Made by a program: the position numbers and the translations under genes. The notes beneath the pieces were generated by a model, which saw only the letters and a list, made by a program, of their open reading frames with translations, had not been told where the DNA came from and searched no databases. A DNA stretch of 64,000 nucleotides from Ipomoea triloba (lineage: Eukaryota; Streptophyta; Magnoliopsida; Solanales; Convolvulaceae): positions 18,555,956-18,619,955 of the forward strand of contig NC_044923.1 of the NCBI RefSeq assembly GCF_003576645.1. The letters are read 5' to 3'. This document shows positions 1 through 13,350 of the stretch, piece by piece (position 1 is the first letter of the stretch; each line of letters begins with the position of its first letter).

Positions 1-191
1 ACACAATGTTATCACCTGTATATACACAAGGTGTTTTCATCAACTGGAATACATACTATACACAATAGAATTAACCAAAATCTTGATGGCAAGAAAAAGA
101 AGAATCTTTATCAGTGGCTGACAGTTCTATAAAAGCAACAGAAACGGCTTTTAGAAATCTAATATAGGGTGCTCAAGAAAACCCTCTTTAC

Positions 192-2629
192 CTCTTGGGT
201 TGTCCATGCTCGGGGCCCGGCAAAGGTTAAAAGCTTTCCGTTGATATTCTCGTTGCGCAAAGCTATGAATGTCAATCGAGCAACATCCTAGAAAACAAAG
301 AACATGCGGTTTAGGAAATTAATGCATATAAGTTGATGCTATGTGGAAGAAACAAGTAAAAAGAAACTAACTTGGGTGTCCATGTACGCTATTCGAGTAG
401 GAGCATCGGTTCCCCAGACAGATTTCTCTTCTAATATAGGTACCGCATATTGTCCAATCAAGCCCTGAAAAAGGTTGCATGAGAAGTGAGAACTTAGAAT
501 GCCTACAGTTAAGATGACTGCATAAATAGAATAAACACAAGGCAGAAAAGAGATATGTGGCAGGAGAAGGATAAACGACCCTACTAATATCTTAACTTTT
601 ATAGGTGACAGGTGAATAACATATTCAAGCAATTAAATCACTCAAAACTGCTACAAAAGAAAAAGTTATGAGCTTGACATGTCACAACAAGAATACCTGC
701 ATGAAACCGCATAATCTGATTATAATGTGGTTCAGACCAGAATCTCGAAGAAACTTCTCTGTACAGTACTTGATCTCCATGAGAGGAACTTCTGGATGCT
801 TGTCACAATTGTGAATGGAGTAAAAAATAAACTTCTGAATGCCCATCGCTTTTGCACATTGTATTAGAGCAACTTTTCCTTCCCAATCTACCTAAAATGA
901 ACAGGCAAATTAAATATCGCCAATACCAACCAACAACAGTGAAAGCATTAAAGTTGATCAAAGTCTAGTAAATCCCATAACTGGATATATATTAGCAACA
1001 TGTTGATAACACTCATTACCCTTTTTTTCTTAAAAAGAAAATAAGTGCAGTATCGATTCTTACAGTTTTGATGGGCTCCTCAGGACGCCCGGTAGCACAG
1101 TCGATAACTGTATGGATCCCAACCAATGTAGCTGGTATTGTCTCAGGTTTGCTCAAGTCTGCCTGCTCATAATCACCTCTTAATTAATAATGGAACTTTA
1201 TGGTTGCTTGTTTAGGAAACACGAAACCAAGAACACTAGAAACAGGGTTAACTTGAAAATCAGCAACCACCTACAAATCGGTCAGACCCAAAGCAGATGG
1301 CACTTACAGAGACGAATACGCAGGGATACTAAATGTAAATGTAGATGTGTAACAGGTAGAGAAAACTCAGAAAAGGGGAAAGTTTGATTGATATGTGTTG
1401 AGCAGAGGCCGGTAAAGAGCCAAGTCAATCAATTGGTAGCTAAAGAATTGTTGAGCAAAGGCTAGTGAAGAACTAAGTCTAGCCCTGCCTCTCGACATGT
1501 GGTGATGGTATATAAAGAAATAATGTGTCTTCGCTATGAGATAGCTTTTGGCGTAGTGGTAGCGTGTTTCATCTTAACAAATGATGTCAGAGTCAAGTCA
1601 TAAGTTCAAGAACCAACAAGAACTGTGCAGTTATTGTTGGGCAGAGGCCCACCTCTCGAAAATGTGATGACAGTATATATATATATAAAAAGTTATGCCT
1701 AGCTTTTGGCATTGTGTGATAATCCCTCCTTGGTAAAATAATTAGCTTTATCAATCAATTTTGGCTTATTTGACCCCTATTAGTTGTTTGAATTAGTTAA
1801 AAATCAATATAAATGTTTGGTTAATTAGATTTTTGTAATTCCAAAATGCTAAAATTCAAAAAGTTTCTTAAACCAACTTTTTCAATTAGCTTTTTTTAGA
1901 AAAGAAATTATACTAAACAGCTATTAGCTAACAACTAATTTTAATTAACCAAACACCTTTCTACAATCCTAATGTTATCAAATAGTTATATACTCTAACC
2001 CAATATGCTAATAGCTATCAGCTAACAACTATTTACCAAACTGTAGAATTGAATAGAATTATGTATGAATAGAGAAGTAAAGAAGTAGTAAGTCGCTCAC
2101 ATTTACAACAGTGGCACCCCAATCACGGAGAAAGTCAGCGGGAGCAGGCCTAGGTCTAACGAGGCACCTTACGTCATAGCCCTCGTCCAGAGCTCTCCTG
2201 ACGACCTGTCTTCCCAGGGTCCCGGTGGCGCCGACCACCAGTATGCTGGTTGGGCGGACTGGAGTGCCCGGAGCCAAATTCACAGCCTGAGCATTGCATA
2301 CAATTCTCGGTACCCTATAATTTCTGCCTAAAGAAACAATGAATCATCGTGTTTCAAAATTCTGTATCTCAGAATTAGTTAATTCCAAACCAAAAGGAGG
2401 AATCTTCAATCTCAGCATTGATGAGAAAAAGGAAAGAAGAAAGAAGAGTAGTGTAGTGTAGTGTACCTCTAACGCTGGTAATAGAATGGGTAGGGAAAAG
2501 TGTGGCATCGTCACTGGTGGCTAACGCACGGCGCCAAGACAGGAAAGATACAGAGGAGCCGGAATGTTTGTGACAGTGAGTACTGTTAGTGAGTTTGAGC
2601 GCATGGGTGGCGTGGAGAGTGGAAGCCAT
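192..2629 (-). CDS. HCF244: HCF244-like photosystem II assembly factor (5' part; gene continues past left edge)
   Basis: Chloroplast NAD(P)-binding atypical short-chain dehydrogenase of the Ycf39/HCF244 type; the family is needed for synthesis and assembly of the PSII D1 protein at the thylakoid. Six exons on the minus strand: 2467-2629, 2101-2327, 1064-1162, 697-891, 372-464, 192-287, all with GT-AG borders and continuous frame (about 291 codons). The protein starts [15 protein letters not shown], a Ser/Thr-rich probable transit peptide of some 60 residues. A Rossmann motif [14 protein letters not shown] follows, then [20 protein letters not shown] and the conserved AYMDTQDVARL. The last visible exon ends at AWTTQE before a GTAAAG donor; the remaining C-terminal exons (roughly 100 residues by family length) lie left of base 1. 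Intron 2 (1163-2100) carries SINE-like and MITE insertions. Identity is strong by motif; expression level and exact UTRs cannot be seen. Confidence 0.93.
1542..1690 (+). mobile_element. tRNA-derived SINE-like element in HCF244 intron 2
   Basis: A good polymerase III box A (tggcgtagtgg, 1549-1559) is followed about 45 bases later by a box B-like stretch (aagttcaagaacc, 1602-1614). The body contains gggcagaggcccacctctcg and ends in a TA-rich tail. A diverged related copy lies just upstream (about 1390-1530, sharing the cctctcg...gtgatg...gtatata string), and a truncated head recurs at 1700-1716. No clear target duplication was seen. Confidence 0.45.
1720..2043 (-). mobile_element. MITE, copy 1 of a PIF/Harbinger-like family (intron of HCF244)
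   Basis: Read on the minus strand it begins with a cagtttggtaaatag end and GTTAGCTGATAGC, and finishes with a region matching the element at 42912-43181 (tcaattttggcttatttgacc shared in reverse). Ends are degraded and the target duplication is not clear. Confidence 0.5.
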
Positions 2630-3571
2630 TGCCGCCTGCCTGGACTGGATGTTGAGGGAATTGAAGGTAGCAAAGTGTGATTGGTGGTGGAGGTGGAAGA
2701 AGAAGAGAAAGAAAGAGAAAACAGAAAAAACAACAGATGTGAAAGATGCCACGTCCTCCTCCCTTTGGATTACGATAGACTGCACCCAACCCACCCCTCA
2801 TTTTCTATTTACTCACTTCTATTTACATCATGCTTTTTCTTTTCTTTTCAATTTTGTGTCAATTTAATATTTTCACTAATTTTTCAAAGAGTAAAGTGAC
2901 ATCCGATTTACACTTTTACAGGAAAGAGAACTAAATTAGAAGGAATTGCAGAGAAAGAGTATATCCACGCATATGCTTTGTCGGATCGGGGCATAGGGAG
3001 CTTTTGGGGGTGGAATTACATAATTGTTACAAACCTTACAACATTAATTATAATGTCCACAATAAATATAATATTTATAATAAATAGCATATAGAAGAAA
3101 AATTCTAACATATTGATGATTACAATACCGATTCATTTGTGTTCCAATTAAAAAAAAATAACCATAAGATTGGCTATGTTTTGATAAATTAAAGACTTAA
3201 TTAACAGTCACTCAATTGTTTTCTAATTATTAATGTTTTGAGCAATTTTTTAAATTTTAGCATTTTAGAGTTACAAAAATTAATTAATCAAATATTTATA
3301 TTAATTTTTTAACCAAGTCAAACAATTAATAGTGATCAAATAGCCAAAATTGACTGATAAACTAAGTATTTTACCAAACATGGCCTATATATATCTTGCA
3401 ATGTGCATCCACAGAACTCCACACTATCCTGGAGCTTGCTACAACTACCCATCTATGTATATGTACAATTATCACCAATTCAAGCAATCATGTTGGAAAA
3501 AATCACTTAATTAGCTAAGTCACCTTTTTTTTTTCTTTTCTTTTAATTCACAGTCCCTAGCTAGTAGCTAC
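2630..3571. other. Intergenic: HCF244 promoter side and OFUT 3' flank
   Basis: No gene recognised. Bases 2630-2770 are a purine-rich leader (minus-strand pyrimidine tract) directly upstream of the HCF244 start and probably hold its 5' UTR. The rest is AT-rich and contains a MITE (3172-3381). Confidence 0.5.
3172..3381 (+). mobile_element. MITE, copy 2 of the PIF/Harbinger-like family
   Basis: Starts ggctatgttttgataaatta and ends ttttaccaaacatggcc, imperfect terminal inverted repeats. Internal strings gagttacaaaaa, taatagtgatcaaata and gccaaaattgac also occur in the copy at 42912-43181. Confidence 0.55.
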
Positions 3572-6500
3572 TTAATCCGAGAACATATCATCTTCCAGTT
3601 CTAGCGGATCAGGTTTAAAGGGATGAACAGAATCTGTTTCCACTGCTTTAGGCAATTCTCTGTGCCCAACTCTAGCCACAGTCTCCAAATAATCACCATC
3701 AGATAAACCCTGCTCATCTTCCTCATTGCTCAATTTCCCTGATTCTCTGCTGTTATTAGTAGTATTCTTGTCATCACTAACATAACTTACGTCTTCTTCT
3801 TGAGCCTTGGAATCAGAACTTTCGCATATGCAGGATGATGGGTTTTCATGGAACTCACCCCTACCTGCCCTAACCTCCATTGGCTCTCCCATGAACCCAA
3901 TTTGATTAGTTCGAACCTGCGAGGCAAATGCTTCCCATGTCATGTTATTTCGATTCTGGAACACCCTGTAAAGCTTTTTGGAATTTGGACGGATTGTTGG
4001 TCTGTGACCAAAGTATCTCCTGAATGATAAAAACTCAAAATGTTACATATATGATGATTATATATATATGTTGCCATATTGAAATCGCTGTTCAAGTCAT
4101 AAAGGAAGGTGGCTGGCTTACCTTCTTCCTGCAAGCATTCTTGCCATGTTACCATTGTTATTGGTGACAAAAACGTCACTCTCATCACAAACAATAAAGT
4201 CTAGTGCAGCCATTCGAGCTGAAAAAGGCAAAAATGGCTCCAGCTCCTCCTTGCTTGCAATTGTGTCTTTGGAGTAAAAATTTGGGAATAGAGCCTTGAG
4301 GGGCACCAACGTCTCCTCGCCTCCATATATCTCACCTGAAGCTACATAAATATGAACATCATTACCAAAACCTAGAGCTCTCAGCATAAGACCAACTTCC
4401 TCGGGAGTGAGTGGGCATTTTCCATGCCTCCTTTCTTTGTCTGGATTACTTGCCTACATTTATGCAAATACAAGTCATTAGCAATAAGTGATGCTTGAAT
4501 GGGGGAGAGTACCAACAGCTCATAAAATCACTGGAAACTCACATGTAAAGTCTTCCACCTCTTCCGTATAGCACCTAGGTCATTTCTTTCCTTGTCTCCT
4601 CCACCATAGTAGCATCCAGAGAATGCTAGCATATCAGGTTCAAATCTATCCCATGGAACAGCATGTTGTTACTCCCATTATATCTATATTCTTTTTAAAT
4701 TCAAAATACTACAGCAGGCTGCCAGGCTGAATGAAAATTTTGACATAGAAAGAAACACTAACTGGAATGATAAACACCGCAAATAGTTGTGTTAAACTGC
4801 TAGGTGCTCAGTTTCATGCATCGGTTATCAGTGTTTACCTCAAATGCAGGGCAACAAAGTGCTTGCTTTTATTTCTCATCCTCTCAACCAATTTTCTGCC
4901 CATTTCAAGAATAGGATCGGTGAATTTCAGTGCATGATAGTTAACTCTGCATCTTAGTTTCTGCAAATCTGTCTCCAGTTGATTTGAAAGCCTATAATCA
5001 AACTTTCTTAACCGAACAGCCTGTACCAGAAGACAGAATGATCTTAAGAGAAGCAAAAATTAGGGAAAGTTGTTTGGAAACCCGAACCAGGTAACATGAA
5101 AGCATTCAGAAAAGCATCATTATGTGAATTGATGTAGCATAGACAAAATAATTGGATGTGTTGACAGGTAATGCAAAGTAGTTCTGCACAGTGCACTAGA
5201 AACTTTGGTACGATTCAGTATCTTTTCGAAGGATGATAATCAGATGGATTTTTCCAAGTTGAGTTTTATTTTGCAAATATCCTCAGAGGAACAAGTGTGA
5301 TAACTTGTTTCATAAAACATGGAAGATTCCACCATTATATTATGAGCACCAAAAACACAGGATCACCGTGTAATGTAGCAGGAGTTGTCTATAATATAAT
5401 GTGATTGTGCACAGTTCAAGTTCAACATATAAGCAAACATGTTAGGAAGGGCAGTGTTTGAGTAAATATAGAAAAAAACACTGACATGTTTTTTGACTAG
5501 AAGAGGCAAGATACGAGTTTGATAACACTTTTCGTCGCACTTCCTTGGAACACTAGTTGAATATGGGGTCATGGTTTTTCCTCCATTCATTGGGAGCTCC
5601 TTAATGACTTTGACATCATTTGAGAGAAAAGATATAAACCAGTCAACATCAAAGATTTCAGAGAAGTTGCTGCAGAAAATGATCACCCAAAGTTAAAAGT
5701 CAATGAAACATAGTACCCCTAATTAATTACTTAGGTCTGAAACCTTGAATATATATAGCAAAAATATGTGAAACAGATCAAACCTGGAATCTTTCCAGAA
5801 AGACTTGTGGTCCAATTTTGGGACAACAAAGGCTGCATTTAAAATATGGGCAGCTACAACACCATCTATAATCTGCAGCAATATAATGAAGAACACAAAT
5901 TAAAACACATATTTCTGAGAGGAATAAATATAATTCAAAATTGTGATCCCCATCCACAGCCCCACTGGTGGGGGCGGGCAGGATACAAGCAGTTGTTATA
6001 TAATTGGAGAATCGGACATTAGAGGAGAAATCTAAAGAAAAATATACAAGTACCCACCCCTGTTCTCTGTTGATTCAAGCCTCCACTGGTCGCAATCAAC
6101 AAGTAGCGGTTTGGAAGTGTATTAAACCCAGCGGCTGCAGCACGTCAGACAAAAATGAAACCCAAATCAGACCAATTCTCGTACGACTCATTCAAACACC
6201 AATCTCATTCCTATGAACTAACCAAATCCATAGATAGGAGGAGACTTAGTACAAGTAATCAATGGATTGATCAGATTTAATCAAGAATCAATTAAATTAA
6301 AGACGCAGCGAAGCGAGAAGAGAAAGAAAGCTAGCATTTAATTTACGTATCATTAAGTAAAAGAAGGAATGGGGAATTACTTGGAAACTTAATGCTGGAA
6401 TTACTGCACCCGTAATAGAATTTGGACTGCTTCCAACTCCAAAGGTCTGAGCTTAAGCTCCCCCCGTTGGTCTGCATATACAACAAATCAGTCCTCAACT

Positions 6501-7040
6501 AAATGTTGATGAAAAATAAATAAATAACGTACGTGACACAAAATCTGCCAACTCCATCATCATCATCTATCTACATTTACACCCAAATTCTGTAACGTAA
6601 CGCTCACCGGAATTCGAAACTCGCTCTCTTTTTCCACATTCATCCGAAACTCCGTCCCGTTATTGAACTTCACAAACAAAACCGAACCAGTCAATTTCCA
6701 TTCCAAAACGTAACACGGCAATCAGGGGAAAAAAATATGGGGATATGATTATATATATATATATATGGTGAAGCCGTGAGCTAGCGAATGAATTGAAGTT
6801 GAAGGAGAGAATGTGTACCAATCCTAAGGCGAGGTTGGCATGGTGGTGGGTGAGACGGCGGCGGTGGTTGGTGGTGGGAGGAGAAAGAAAAGAGAGAAGA
6901 GCAAAAACGAAGAGAATGGAAGCGGATAAGGCGGAGAGAAGCGGAAGGGAGTGATGAAGGCGGCGACGGCGGCGCAAAAGCAAGCATTGGAGCCCGATAA
7001 ACAACTGATCGCGTTGTTGCTTTCTCCTCTTCATCATCAT
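3572..7040 (-). CDS. O-fucosyltransferase family protein (plant GT106/DUF246 type)
   Basis: Golgi type II membrane glycosyltransferase-like protein of the plant O-FucT family; the acceptor is unknown. Nine exons: 6819-7040, 6381-6471, 6058-6134, 5784-5872, 5486-5669, 4839-5020, 4543-4645, 4122-4453, 3572-4019; joined frame 1728 nt, 575 residues. The start at 7040 has an in-frame stop just upstream. A basic MMMKRRKQQRDQ tail precedes a hydrophobic anchor (about residues 30-55). Family signatures in order: NRYLLIATSGGLNQQRTGI, DGVVAAHILNAAFVVP, DHKSFWKDSSNF, VPRKCDEKCYQTR, HFVALHLRFEPDMLAFSGC, KCPLTPEEVGLML and a C-terminal half ending FIVCDESDVFVTNNNGNMA. The tail after WEAFASQVR is acidic and Ser-rich and ends DDMFSD. 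The N-terminus is low-complexity (RRRRR, SP-rich). The family is unmistakable; which OFUT orthologue is not resolved. Confidence 0.93.
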
Positions 7041-7083
7041 CAGCGTATACTATAATTAATAGGTAATGAGAGAGCAATATATG

Positions 7084-7114
<31 letters not shown>

Positions 7115-8244
7115 GAGAGAGAGAGAGATTAAAGAAGAAGAAGAAGAAGAGAGAATAGGATTTTAGGCCGTAAGGCAGAGTGAATGTGTCAAAACTGAAA
7201 ACAGCAGCGAAGCAGCAGAAAAAAACAAGATAAACGATTTTTATGGCACCGCCCCGCCTTTGCCTTTGCCTTGTGACCAAGACAAGGTTTTCCCTTGTAC
7301 GTACACCTTTTCCCAGGATGACTGCCTTAGTACTAGGACAACACCAACAACCACTACTGTGTGTCTGTTTTTTTTTTTCTTTTTTCTTTTTTGTCAGTAT
7401 ATAAATATATAATCCTAACAGTCAACACCAAGTGTTGGTGTCACGTTTAACGTATGTATTCTCTCCTACATACATATAAATAAAAAGAAATAATTTTTAT
7501 GTTTTAAATTTTTAAACAAATAAGATATGATGAGACCAGAAACACGTATTAAAAGATAAATATGAATTTAAATTCAATTATAGTAATTGTTTTTAGATTA
7601 TAATAACTTTTGTTCGTTACTTAAAGATATTTTAAGAGTGCATACTTTTTTTATGAATAAATTATTTGATTTGTATAGGACAAATGAGTTAAAAGAGAAT
7701 ATTTACATTGGAAAGTCCGCCAAAGAGTATTATGAATTTATTTAAATAGATTTCATTCCCATAAGGCCATACCTTCTATTTATGGATTAAAATTAATATT
7801 TAACCGAATTAGAATCGAGATGTATTTATGACATAAATTATTCTTTAGAAAAATAAACCAATTATATAAAGTCAATTATCATTAATTTATTCACATTGAG
7901 TAATGATATAATTGTCAACTTCTTATAATTTAAAAACTTAACTAATGAATAATAATATTGATCACTAACTGCCAAGTAATGAGTTATGCACAATTAGCCA
8001 TTTGGATGGGATAGACCTTAGCTTGGGGGTTAAGGGTAAGTCGGGCCGGCCTCACCAAATTTTTGTATTTATATATGTATATGTTTATAAAAAAATATTT
8101 TAGTTTGAAAAAAAAATACGAGTAGTAAATTAGTTTGTGAAAATATAGAGAAATATCACATTGTTTGAATTAAGTTTAAGTTCTACAGGAATGAGTTGAT
8201 ACAAGCACATATTGAAAGTTGTAATCCAATTTTTCGGCCAACGT

Positions 8245-8348
8245 AACTATTGTCAAAAGTGTTCATCCCGGAAAGTGCATTACATTTGCTTCTTCGGGAA
8301 GGAGCACTACATTTGATTCGTTTGGAATGAGCACTTCTAGCAATAGTT
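8245..8348. repeat. Short foldback (MITE-like) element
   Basis: The left arm aactattgtcaaaagtgttc is the imperfect inverse of the right arm gagcacttctagcaatagtt (about 20 bases each). The unit is about 104 bp. No target duplication identified. Confidence 0.4.
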
Positions 8349-8633
8349 TTGTGGGAAAAATGAATGATAGGATCAAATGCGATACAAATTACATAGTTAT
8401 GTATCTAATTAGAAGATTTTAATAGTTAAGGACATTTGTGTATAATAATAGAGAACCAAAAGTAAAATTTGTTTATTATTTAATTTAATACGGAGTAATA
8501 GTGAATACAATTTCTTTTAAAACCTAAACCCTAAAATATTAAATTTAAAATTTATAATAATATGCTAACAAATTAAGCAAACAAAAAAATTAAATTGACA
8601 GGTTAATAGGGTATATAAAACAAACAAAAAAAA

Positions 8634-8677
<44 letters not shown>

Positions 8678-9377
8678 ACTTTGAGTACATACAAAATATA
8701 TAACAAAAGTTACACATAACGAGACAGTGGTACATCAACACAATTTGCCATTGAAAGACAACAAATAATTGCATGTGAATTTCCTAAATATAGATCAACG
8801 GACCCCTAAACTTAAGCCAACGCTTTCTCCATTTGTTGTTAGCTAATCTAGACAATTATATTCGCCTGTAGTGTATATGCCTAACACTACAAATAGAGTA
8901 TATATTTGATTCAACATTACAATAGCTTAAATTCTATTTGCTTATAAACCTAGTTTCTCAGATCTCATTGTAATCAATGGATTTCTTACAAATAAAATTC
9001 ACTCTTAATTTCTAATAAATTTAATTAAACTTCAGGAAAAAAAACATAAAATTTTAATATATAGATAGATTGATGATTAATGTGATAAATTAATAGAGTA
9101 TAACAACAACAACAACAACAACAATAATAATAATAATAATTGTTATTATTATTCTATAGATTCACGAAATGTAAATAAAATTGTGTTGAACGTTACGGTG
9201 ACAGTCTTACAGAAAAGAAGAAAATATTTTTATAAATGTAACATGCATTAGACATATATAAAAATATTAAATTTGAATATTGAATACCCTACATTCAGAG
9301 TTGGCAGCACATACAACGTGAAATATCATACATCAAAGCTGCAAAGGTAAAAAACAAAAAAAAAAACAAAAAAAAAA

Positions 9378-9411
<34 letters not shown>

Positions 9412-9929
9412 TATTAATTACATGATCAAGGATGATGATTTAATTAATAATTACTGTATGACACTACGTTGGATTCCTTATAGAGTTTAAAGAATAGTTT
9501 GATAATAAAGTATATTTAATTTTATTAGGAAAAAATGTAATTTTAGTCTCTCATCAATTGTTCATTGCTAATTGTTTCAGTCTCTAATTTTTTTTTTTTA
9601 TCATTACAATGCACACACACACATATATCCGGCCTTAACTCTTTAAAAAAATTTCAATTTTAACCATTGCAGCAACAAAATTATTGAACTCTATTAAAAT
9701 TTTACTTAGTACATGTGAATTTTAGTATTTTTAATATTTATTATTTAATTATAATCTTATTTAGTATCAATATTTCATTTGTAAAATAAATAACATGATT
9801 TTAATAGGGTTGTGTAGGGAAATAGGATTGGGTTGGAGAGTTAGAAATGTAAATAAAAGCTTATGAACTACAACCACAACAACTAAGGACCTAACTGCAT
9901 ATTTTCCATTTTATTATTATGTAATCTCT

Positions 9930-10062
9930 TTGTCTCATTCTACTCTTCAATTGGTAAAACAAACTATTTCCTTTTTGTTTACTTTTGAAAATCAAACTTG
10001 TGACCTCTCACTTAGAAGAATCCCATCTATGCCGCTTGACCACAAGATTTTTGACATCTATA
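9930..10062 (-). mobile_element. SINE-like element with tRNA-type A and B boxes
   Basis: On the minus strand, a tRNA-like head ttgtggtcaagcggcataga is followed by gaggtcacaagtttgat, matching the A/B box arrangement of tRNA-derived SINEs. Ends not defined. Confidence 0.35.
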
Positions 10063-10244
10063 CTAATATACTAAACTTAATATTATAAAAAATTAAATTC
10101 AAAATAACTTTAGTCAAGATCGGACTTGTTAACCGATCCAACATAAATTAGGAGGAGGGTGTACTAAATTAATTTGGCCTCCTAAATTAATTTGAGTTTA
10201 GAAATTCCAGGCATTACCTTGATAGTTCACTCCTCAACTAACCG

Positions 10245-10291
<47 letters not shown>

Positions 10292-11480
10292 TTTTTCATT
10301 TTGTTTATCTTAATCATGTAATCATGATTTCATCCACATTGAAACAAGCATGCGTTTAAGTATATATATAGTATTAATAGGTAGTGTTATTATATTGTGT
10401 TAGCTAGGAATGTTAATCCACAAATACTATATAATATGAGTTTTATTACATGTACTTTTAATATTTATTATTTTCTCACTTTTGCTCACTGATGTAGCAA
10501 GGGATAATAAGTTATTTTCATCTCGTGGAATCCAAAAAAAATTAAACGATAACATCAAAATTTCGAGCGAAAGTAAAATTAATGAGTAAAACTTGTGAGT
10601 ATTTTTCATATATATAATATATATAAGTAAAGCAGGGCATGCAGGGGGTGTTGTGAGGTTGTTGGTGTTGGATAAGCTGTCAATTTGATATTGATTATAG
10701 TAATGACATATCTGCGGCATTAGGTATGAGGGCGGTAAGCCATCCTATATGCAAACCTCAACTGACAGCAACGTAACTAATCCTCATCTAAATTACTATT
10801 TTATTATGATTCCCAGACCAAATATTTTAAAATTTGTCAAAACACCTTTGTAAATCACTTGTGATAGATAATGTGGAAACTCAATGCATGTCATCATCTA
10901 AGTTAGTTGTTGGAATTTAGTTTGCAAACGGCAAATCAACATAATATTAGTGTCCTTTCAAAAAAAAAAAAAACATAATATTAGTGAACTGTGCACGCAA
11001 CAATTCAAATACATCATGATGATCAGTATTCTTTATAATCAAAGTGTTAGTCATATTGATTTTTTCATATAAGAGAAAATTTTGAACTCCTTACATCTTT
11101 TAAGTGATGAGAGACTGAGAGTGCGTGATCATGCTCTCACACCAACCCAATTTTTTTTTTTTTCTCACTTTTGATTGTATCATGTGTAATTGTTGATTTT
11201 AAATTTGTTATATGTTATATATATTGTTTACAAATAAGGCATTATAACAAATTAAAAGTTTACATGTCATTATTTTTCAAGACTGAGTGAGTTGAGATTT
11301 TATATTTGCTTTCGTTGAAAATAGTGATAAAATTTTCCGTACTTAATGTAGTAATATGGTTGGTGGTACATAATAATAAGCATTGGATAAGTGTGGAGTG
11401 TGGGATAGATAGGCAATAGGTACATATATGATATATTGCTTGTGCGGGAGGCATTACAACATTTGCTTTTCATCATTTTT

Positions 11481-12096
11481 TTTTTTTAAGGTAAATGTAG
11501 TTATTCCATTAATTCATAACATAAAACGTTTACATCAACGATCAATGAAATGGTAAACCATTCCTTACAGTCAGACATAGAAACAACTTTTCTAACTATG
11601 CTATAGAAAACTTGAATCACAGACTGTTTCATAACTAGGAAGCTATGCTCCTTCAGAGAGTTTAAAGCTTCATCAAAGATCTGGGTCTTCGTCATCATTC
11701 TTTTTTGCTCGCCCAGGATAAGATCACCACTTGCCGAAACCAAACTAAACGATTTATGCTAATGAAAATGAAAAGCTCATGAAAGTAACGAGAGGAAAAT
11801 TGCTCGTGGAAGTAACGAGAGGAAAACACAATAATAGAGAAAATAAAAAGTGGGTAAAGTCAAAGTAGGGTTGGGAGTTCAAGACTACCAACACAAACCC
11901 CAATACCTACCTATTATTATTTTATTCAAAGGGAAAGAAAACGGAAGAAGAAGATCTGTGGTGGTGGTCGGAGGCGAACAGAGTTGCGACGGTGATCGGA
12001 GCGGAATAAGAGCGAGAGCAAACGTAGAAGGTGACCAAAACCGCTGGCTCAAAGCTCCATTAGAGCTCCGGCCGGAGGGCGGCGGTGGAAGCCGAA
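11481..12096 (-). mobile_element. Retroposon with 80-residue ORF, copy A (5'-truncated)
   Basis: Minus-strand element with a poly(A) tail (T run on plus at 11478-11487) and an ORF at 11501-11743 (80 residues, starting MVSASGDLILGEQKRMM). It is nearly identical to the element at 39921-40595, in which the ORF has the same length and only a few substitutions. The 5' part is GC-rich and noncoding, and stops near aagtt at about 12096, where a SINE-like sequence begins. I do not recognise the ORF. It may be a retroposed short transcript or a non-autonomous LINE derivative. Confidence 0.6.
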
Positions 12097-12244
12097 GTTC
12101 AAGTGGCATAGCTGTGGCCCTTCCAAGTGAGAGGTCACAGGTTCGATCCCCAGTGGGGGCGTTAGGCTCGTTGTGCTTCAGTAGGTTGAGAAAGAATGTG
12201 AACAGATACTGCATTGTAATAGAGTCAATAGTATTAAAAAAAAA
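12097..12244 (+). mobile_element. tRNA-derived SINE
   Basis: Box A tggcatagctgtgg (12104-12117) and an excellent box B ggttcgatccc (12140-12150) are followed by an unrelated body and a terminal A run (12236-12244). It abuts the truncated 5' end of retroposon copy A. A clear target duplication was not found. Confidence 0.55.
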
Positions 12245-12445
12245 TCATATTATTAAACTAAAAAGGTAGGTAGACACTTCGTTCACTTAGTTTCATTAAT
12301 TATTAGCATTTCATTTCACCAATCATTATCCATTGTTCCCACTTCCCCGCCCTCAACACCAACCCAATTTCATTCCGGTAACTACCTTATTTATTTATTT
12401 ATTTATTTTATTGATCACATATTTTATCAATCAATCAACAAGAGA

Positions 12446-12487
<42 letters not shown>

Positions 12488-12689
12488 AAATTATTCATTT
12501 TTATTGTCCACAACGAAAACTATTAATTTTCACGCAAAATAAGGTGTAACTCATTCTAGTAATTACCTTAAACCAAAAGAAAAAAAATCTTAAAATTTAT
12601 TGATAAACATATTCTAATAGTTAATAGCACAACTATTGGCAAACACATTTGCATTACATTACATTATATTTATGCATTTATGTTTTCCT

Positions 12690-12845
12690 TGACAGAGACA
12701 TGGGACTCAACGGGTCTATTTTATTGTGAAAGTCTTGACTCAATTGCCCAAATAAGGTGTCTATCTTTATGGGCGATGTGTTCAAACTCACAACCTCCCA
12801 CATAAAAACACAAGGACGAACCACCCAAGCTATCAAGATCTTGTG
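12690..12845 (-). mobile_element. SINE-like element
   Basis: On the minus strand, tagcttgggtggttcg (box A type; plus 12817-12832) precedes gttgtgagtttgaacac (box B type; plus 12778-12794) at tRNA-like spacing. Confidence 0.4.
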
Positions 12846-13350
12846 TACTAATTAAATAATAGGAAGCTCCACTTATACATGGGAGTGCACTGGAAGCAAA
12901 GTAGTGGGGACACGTGTGTGGCCAAAATGAAGGCTGTCAAATGCCGTCCATTTGTCAACGATTCGTGAGTCCTACAACAATATAAATAGGCACCCTTCCC
13001 TCATTTTAAAAGGCATCCCTTAACTCACCAAACGCTTCTTGGTCCATTGGTCTGAGTCTTTTCTCTCCTGCTGGCACGCCAGGGTTTGAGTCATGTTACG
13101 CCAGGGTTTGACTCATGTATGTTGGTAACATATTTAGTTTTCTTTTATTTGTTAGTCCTTTGCTTATGTTATTTATTATCGGGCTGCCATTTTGGGTCCT
13201 ATTCAATTCTTTAGGGCTATAGTATTTATTATTTATGTATTCTTTGCTCCGCCGTTTTGGACCAATATCTCGGGCTTTGTACATGCTATTTTAGGCCTAT
13301 CACCCCGAGCAATAAAGCTGCTTTCTTCATACCCCCATTTTTGTCAATCG

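Larger units (their letters stand above)
7041..11480. other. Intergenic, AT-rich, repeats only
   Basis: No coding region recognised. It holds a (TA)n plus (GA)n tract just upstream of the OFUT gene (7080-7160), (TA)n at 8636-8674 and 10246-10289, an AAC/AAT trinucleotide run at 9104-9145, and a long A-rich run at 9350-9410 that could be the tail of an old retroposon. A hairpin-forming element (8245-8348) and a SINE-like element (9930-10062) also lie here. Translated low-complexity tracts in this stretch are not genes. Confidence 0.7.

Noticed and set aside
6660..7280. Overlapping minus-strand ORFs rich in Ser, Pro, Ile and Tyr near the OFUT start
   Set aside because: They are shifted frames of OFUT exon 1 or translations of (TA)n/(GA)n tracts; only the MMMKRRK frame splices into the family.
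1542..12850. tRNA-like box A/B motifs as real tRNA genes
   Set aside because: None forms a complete acceptor stem or anticodon arm by eye; the spacing and tails fit SINE heads.
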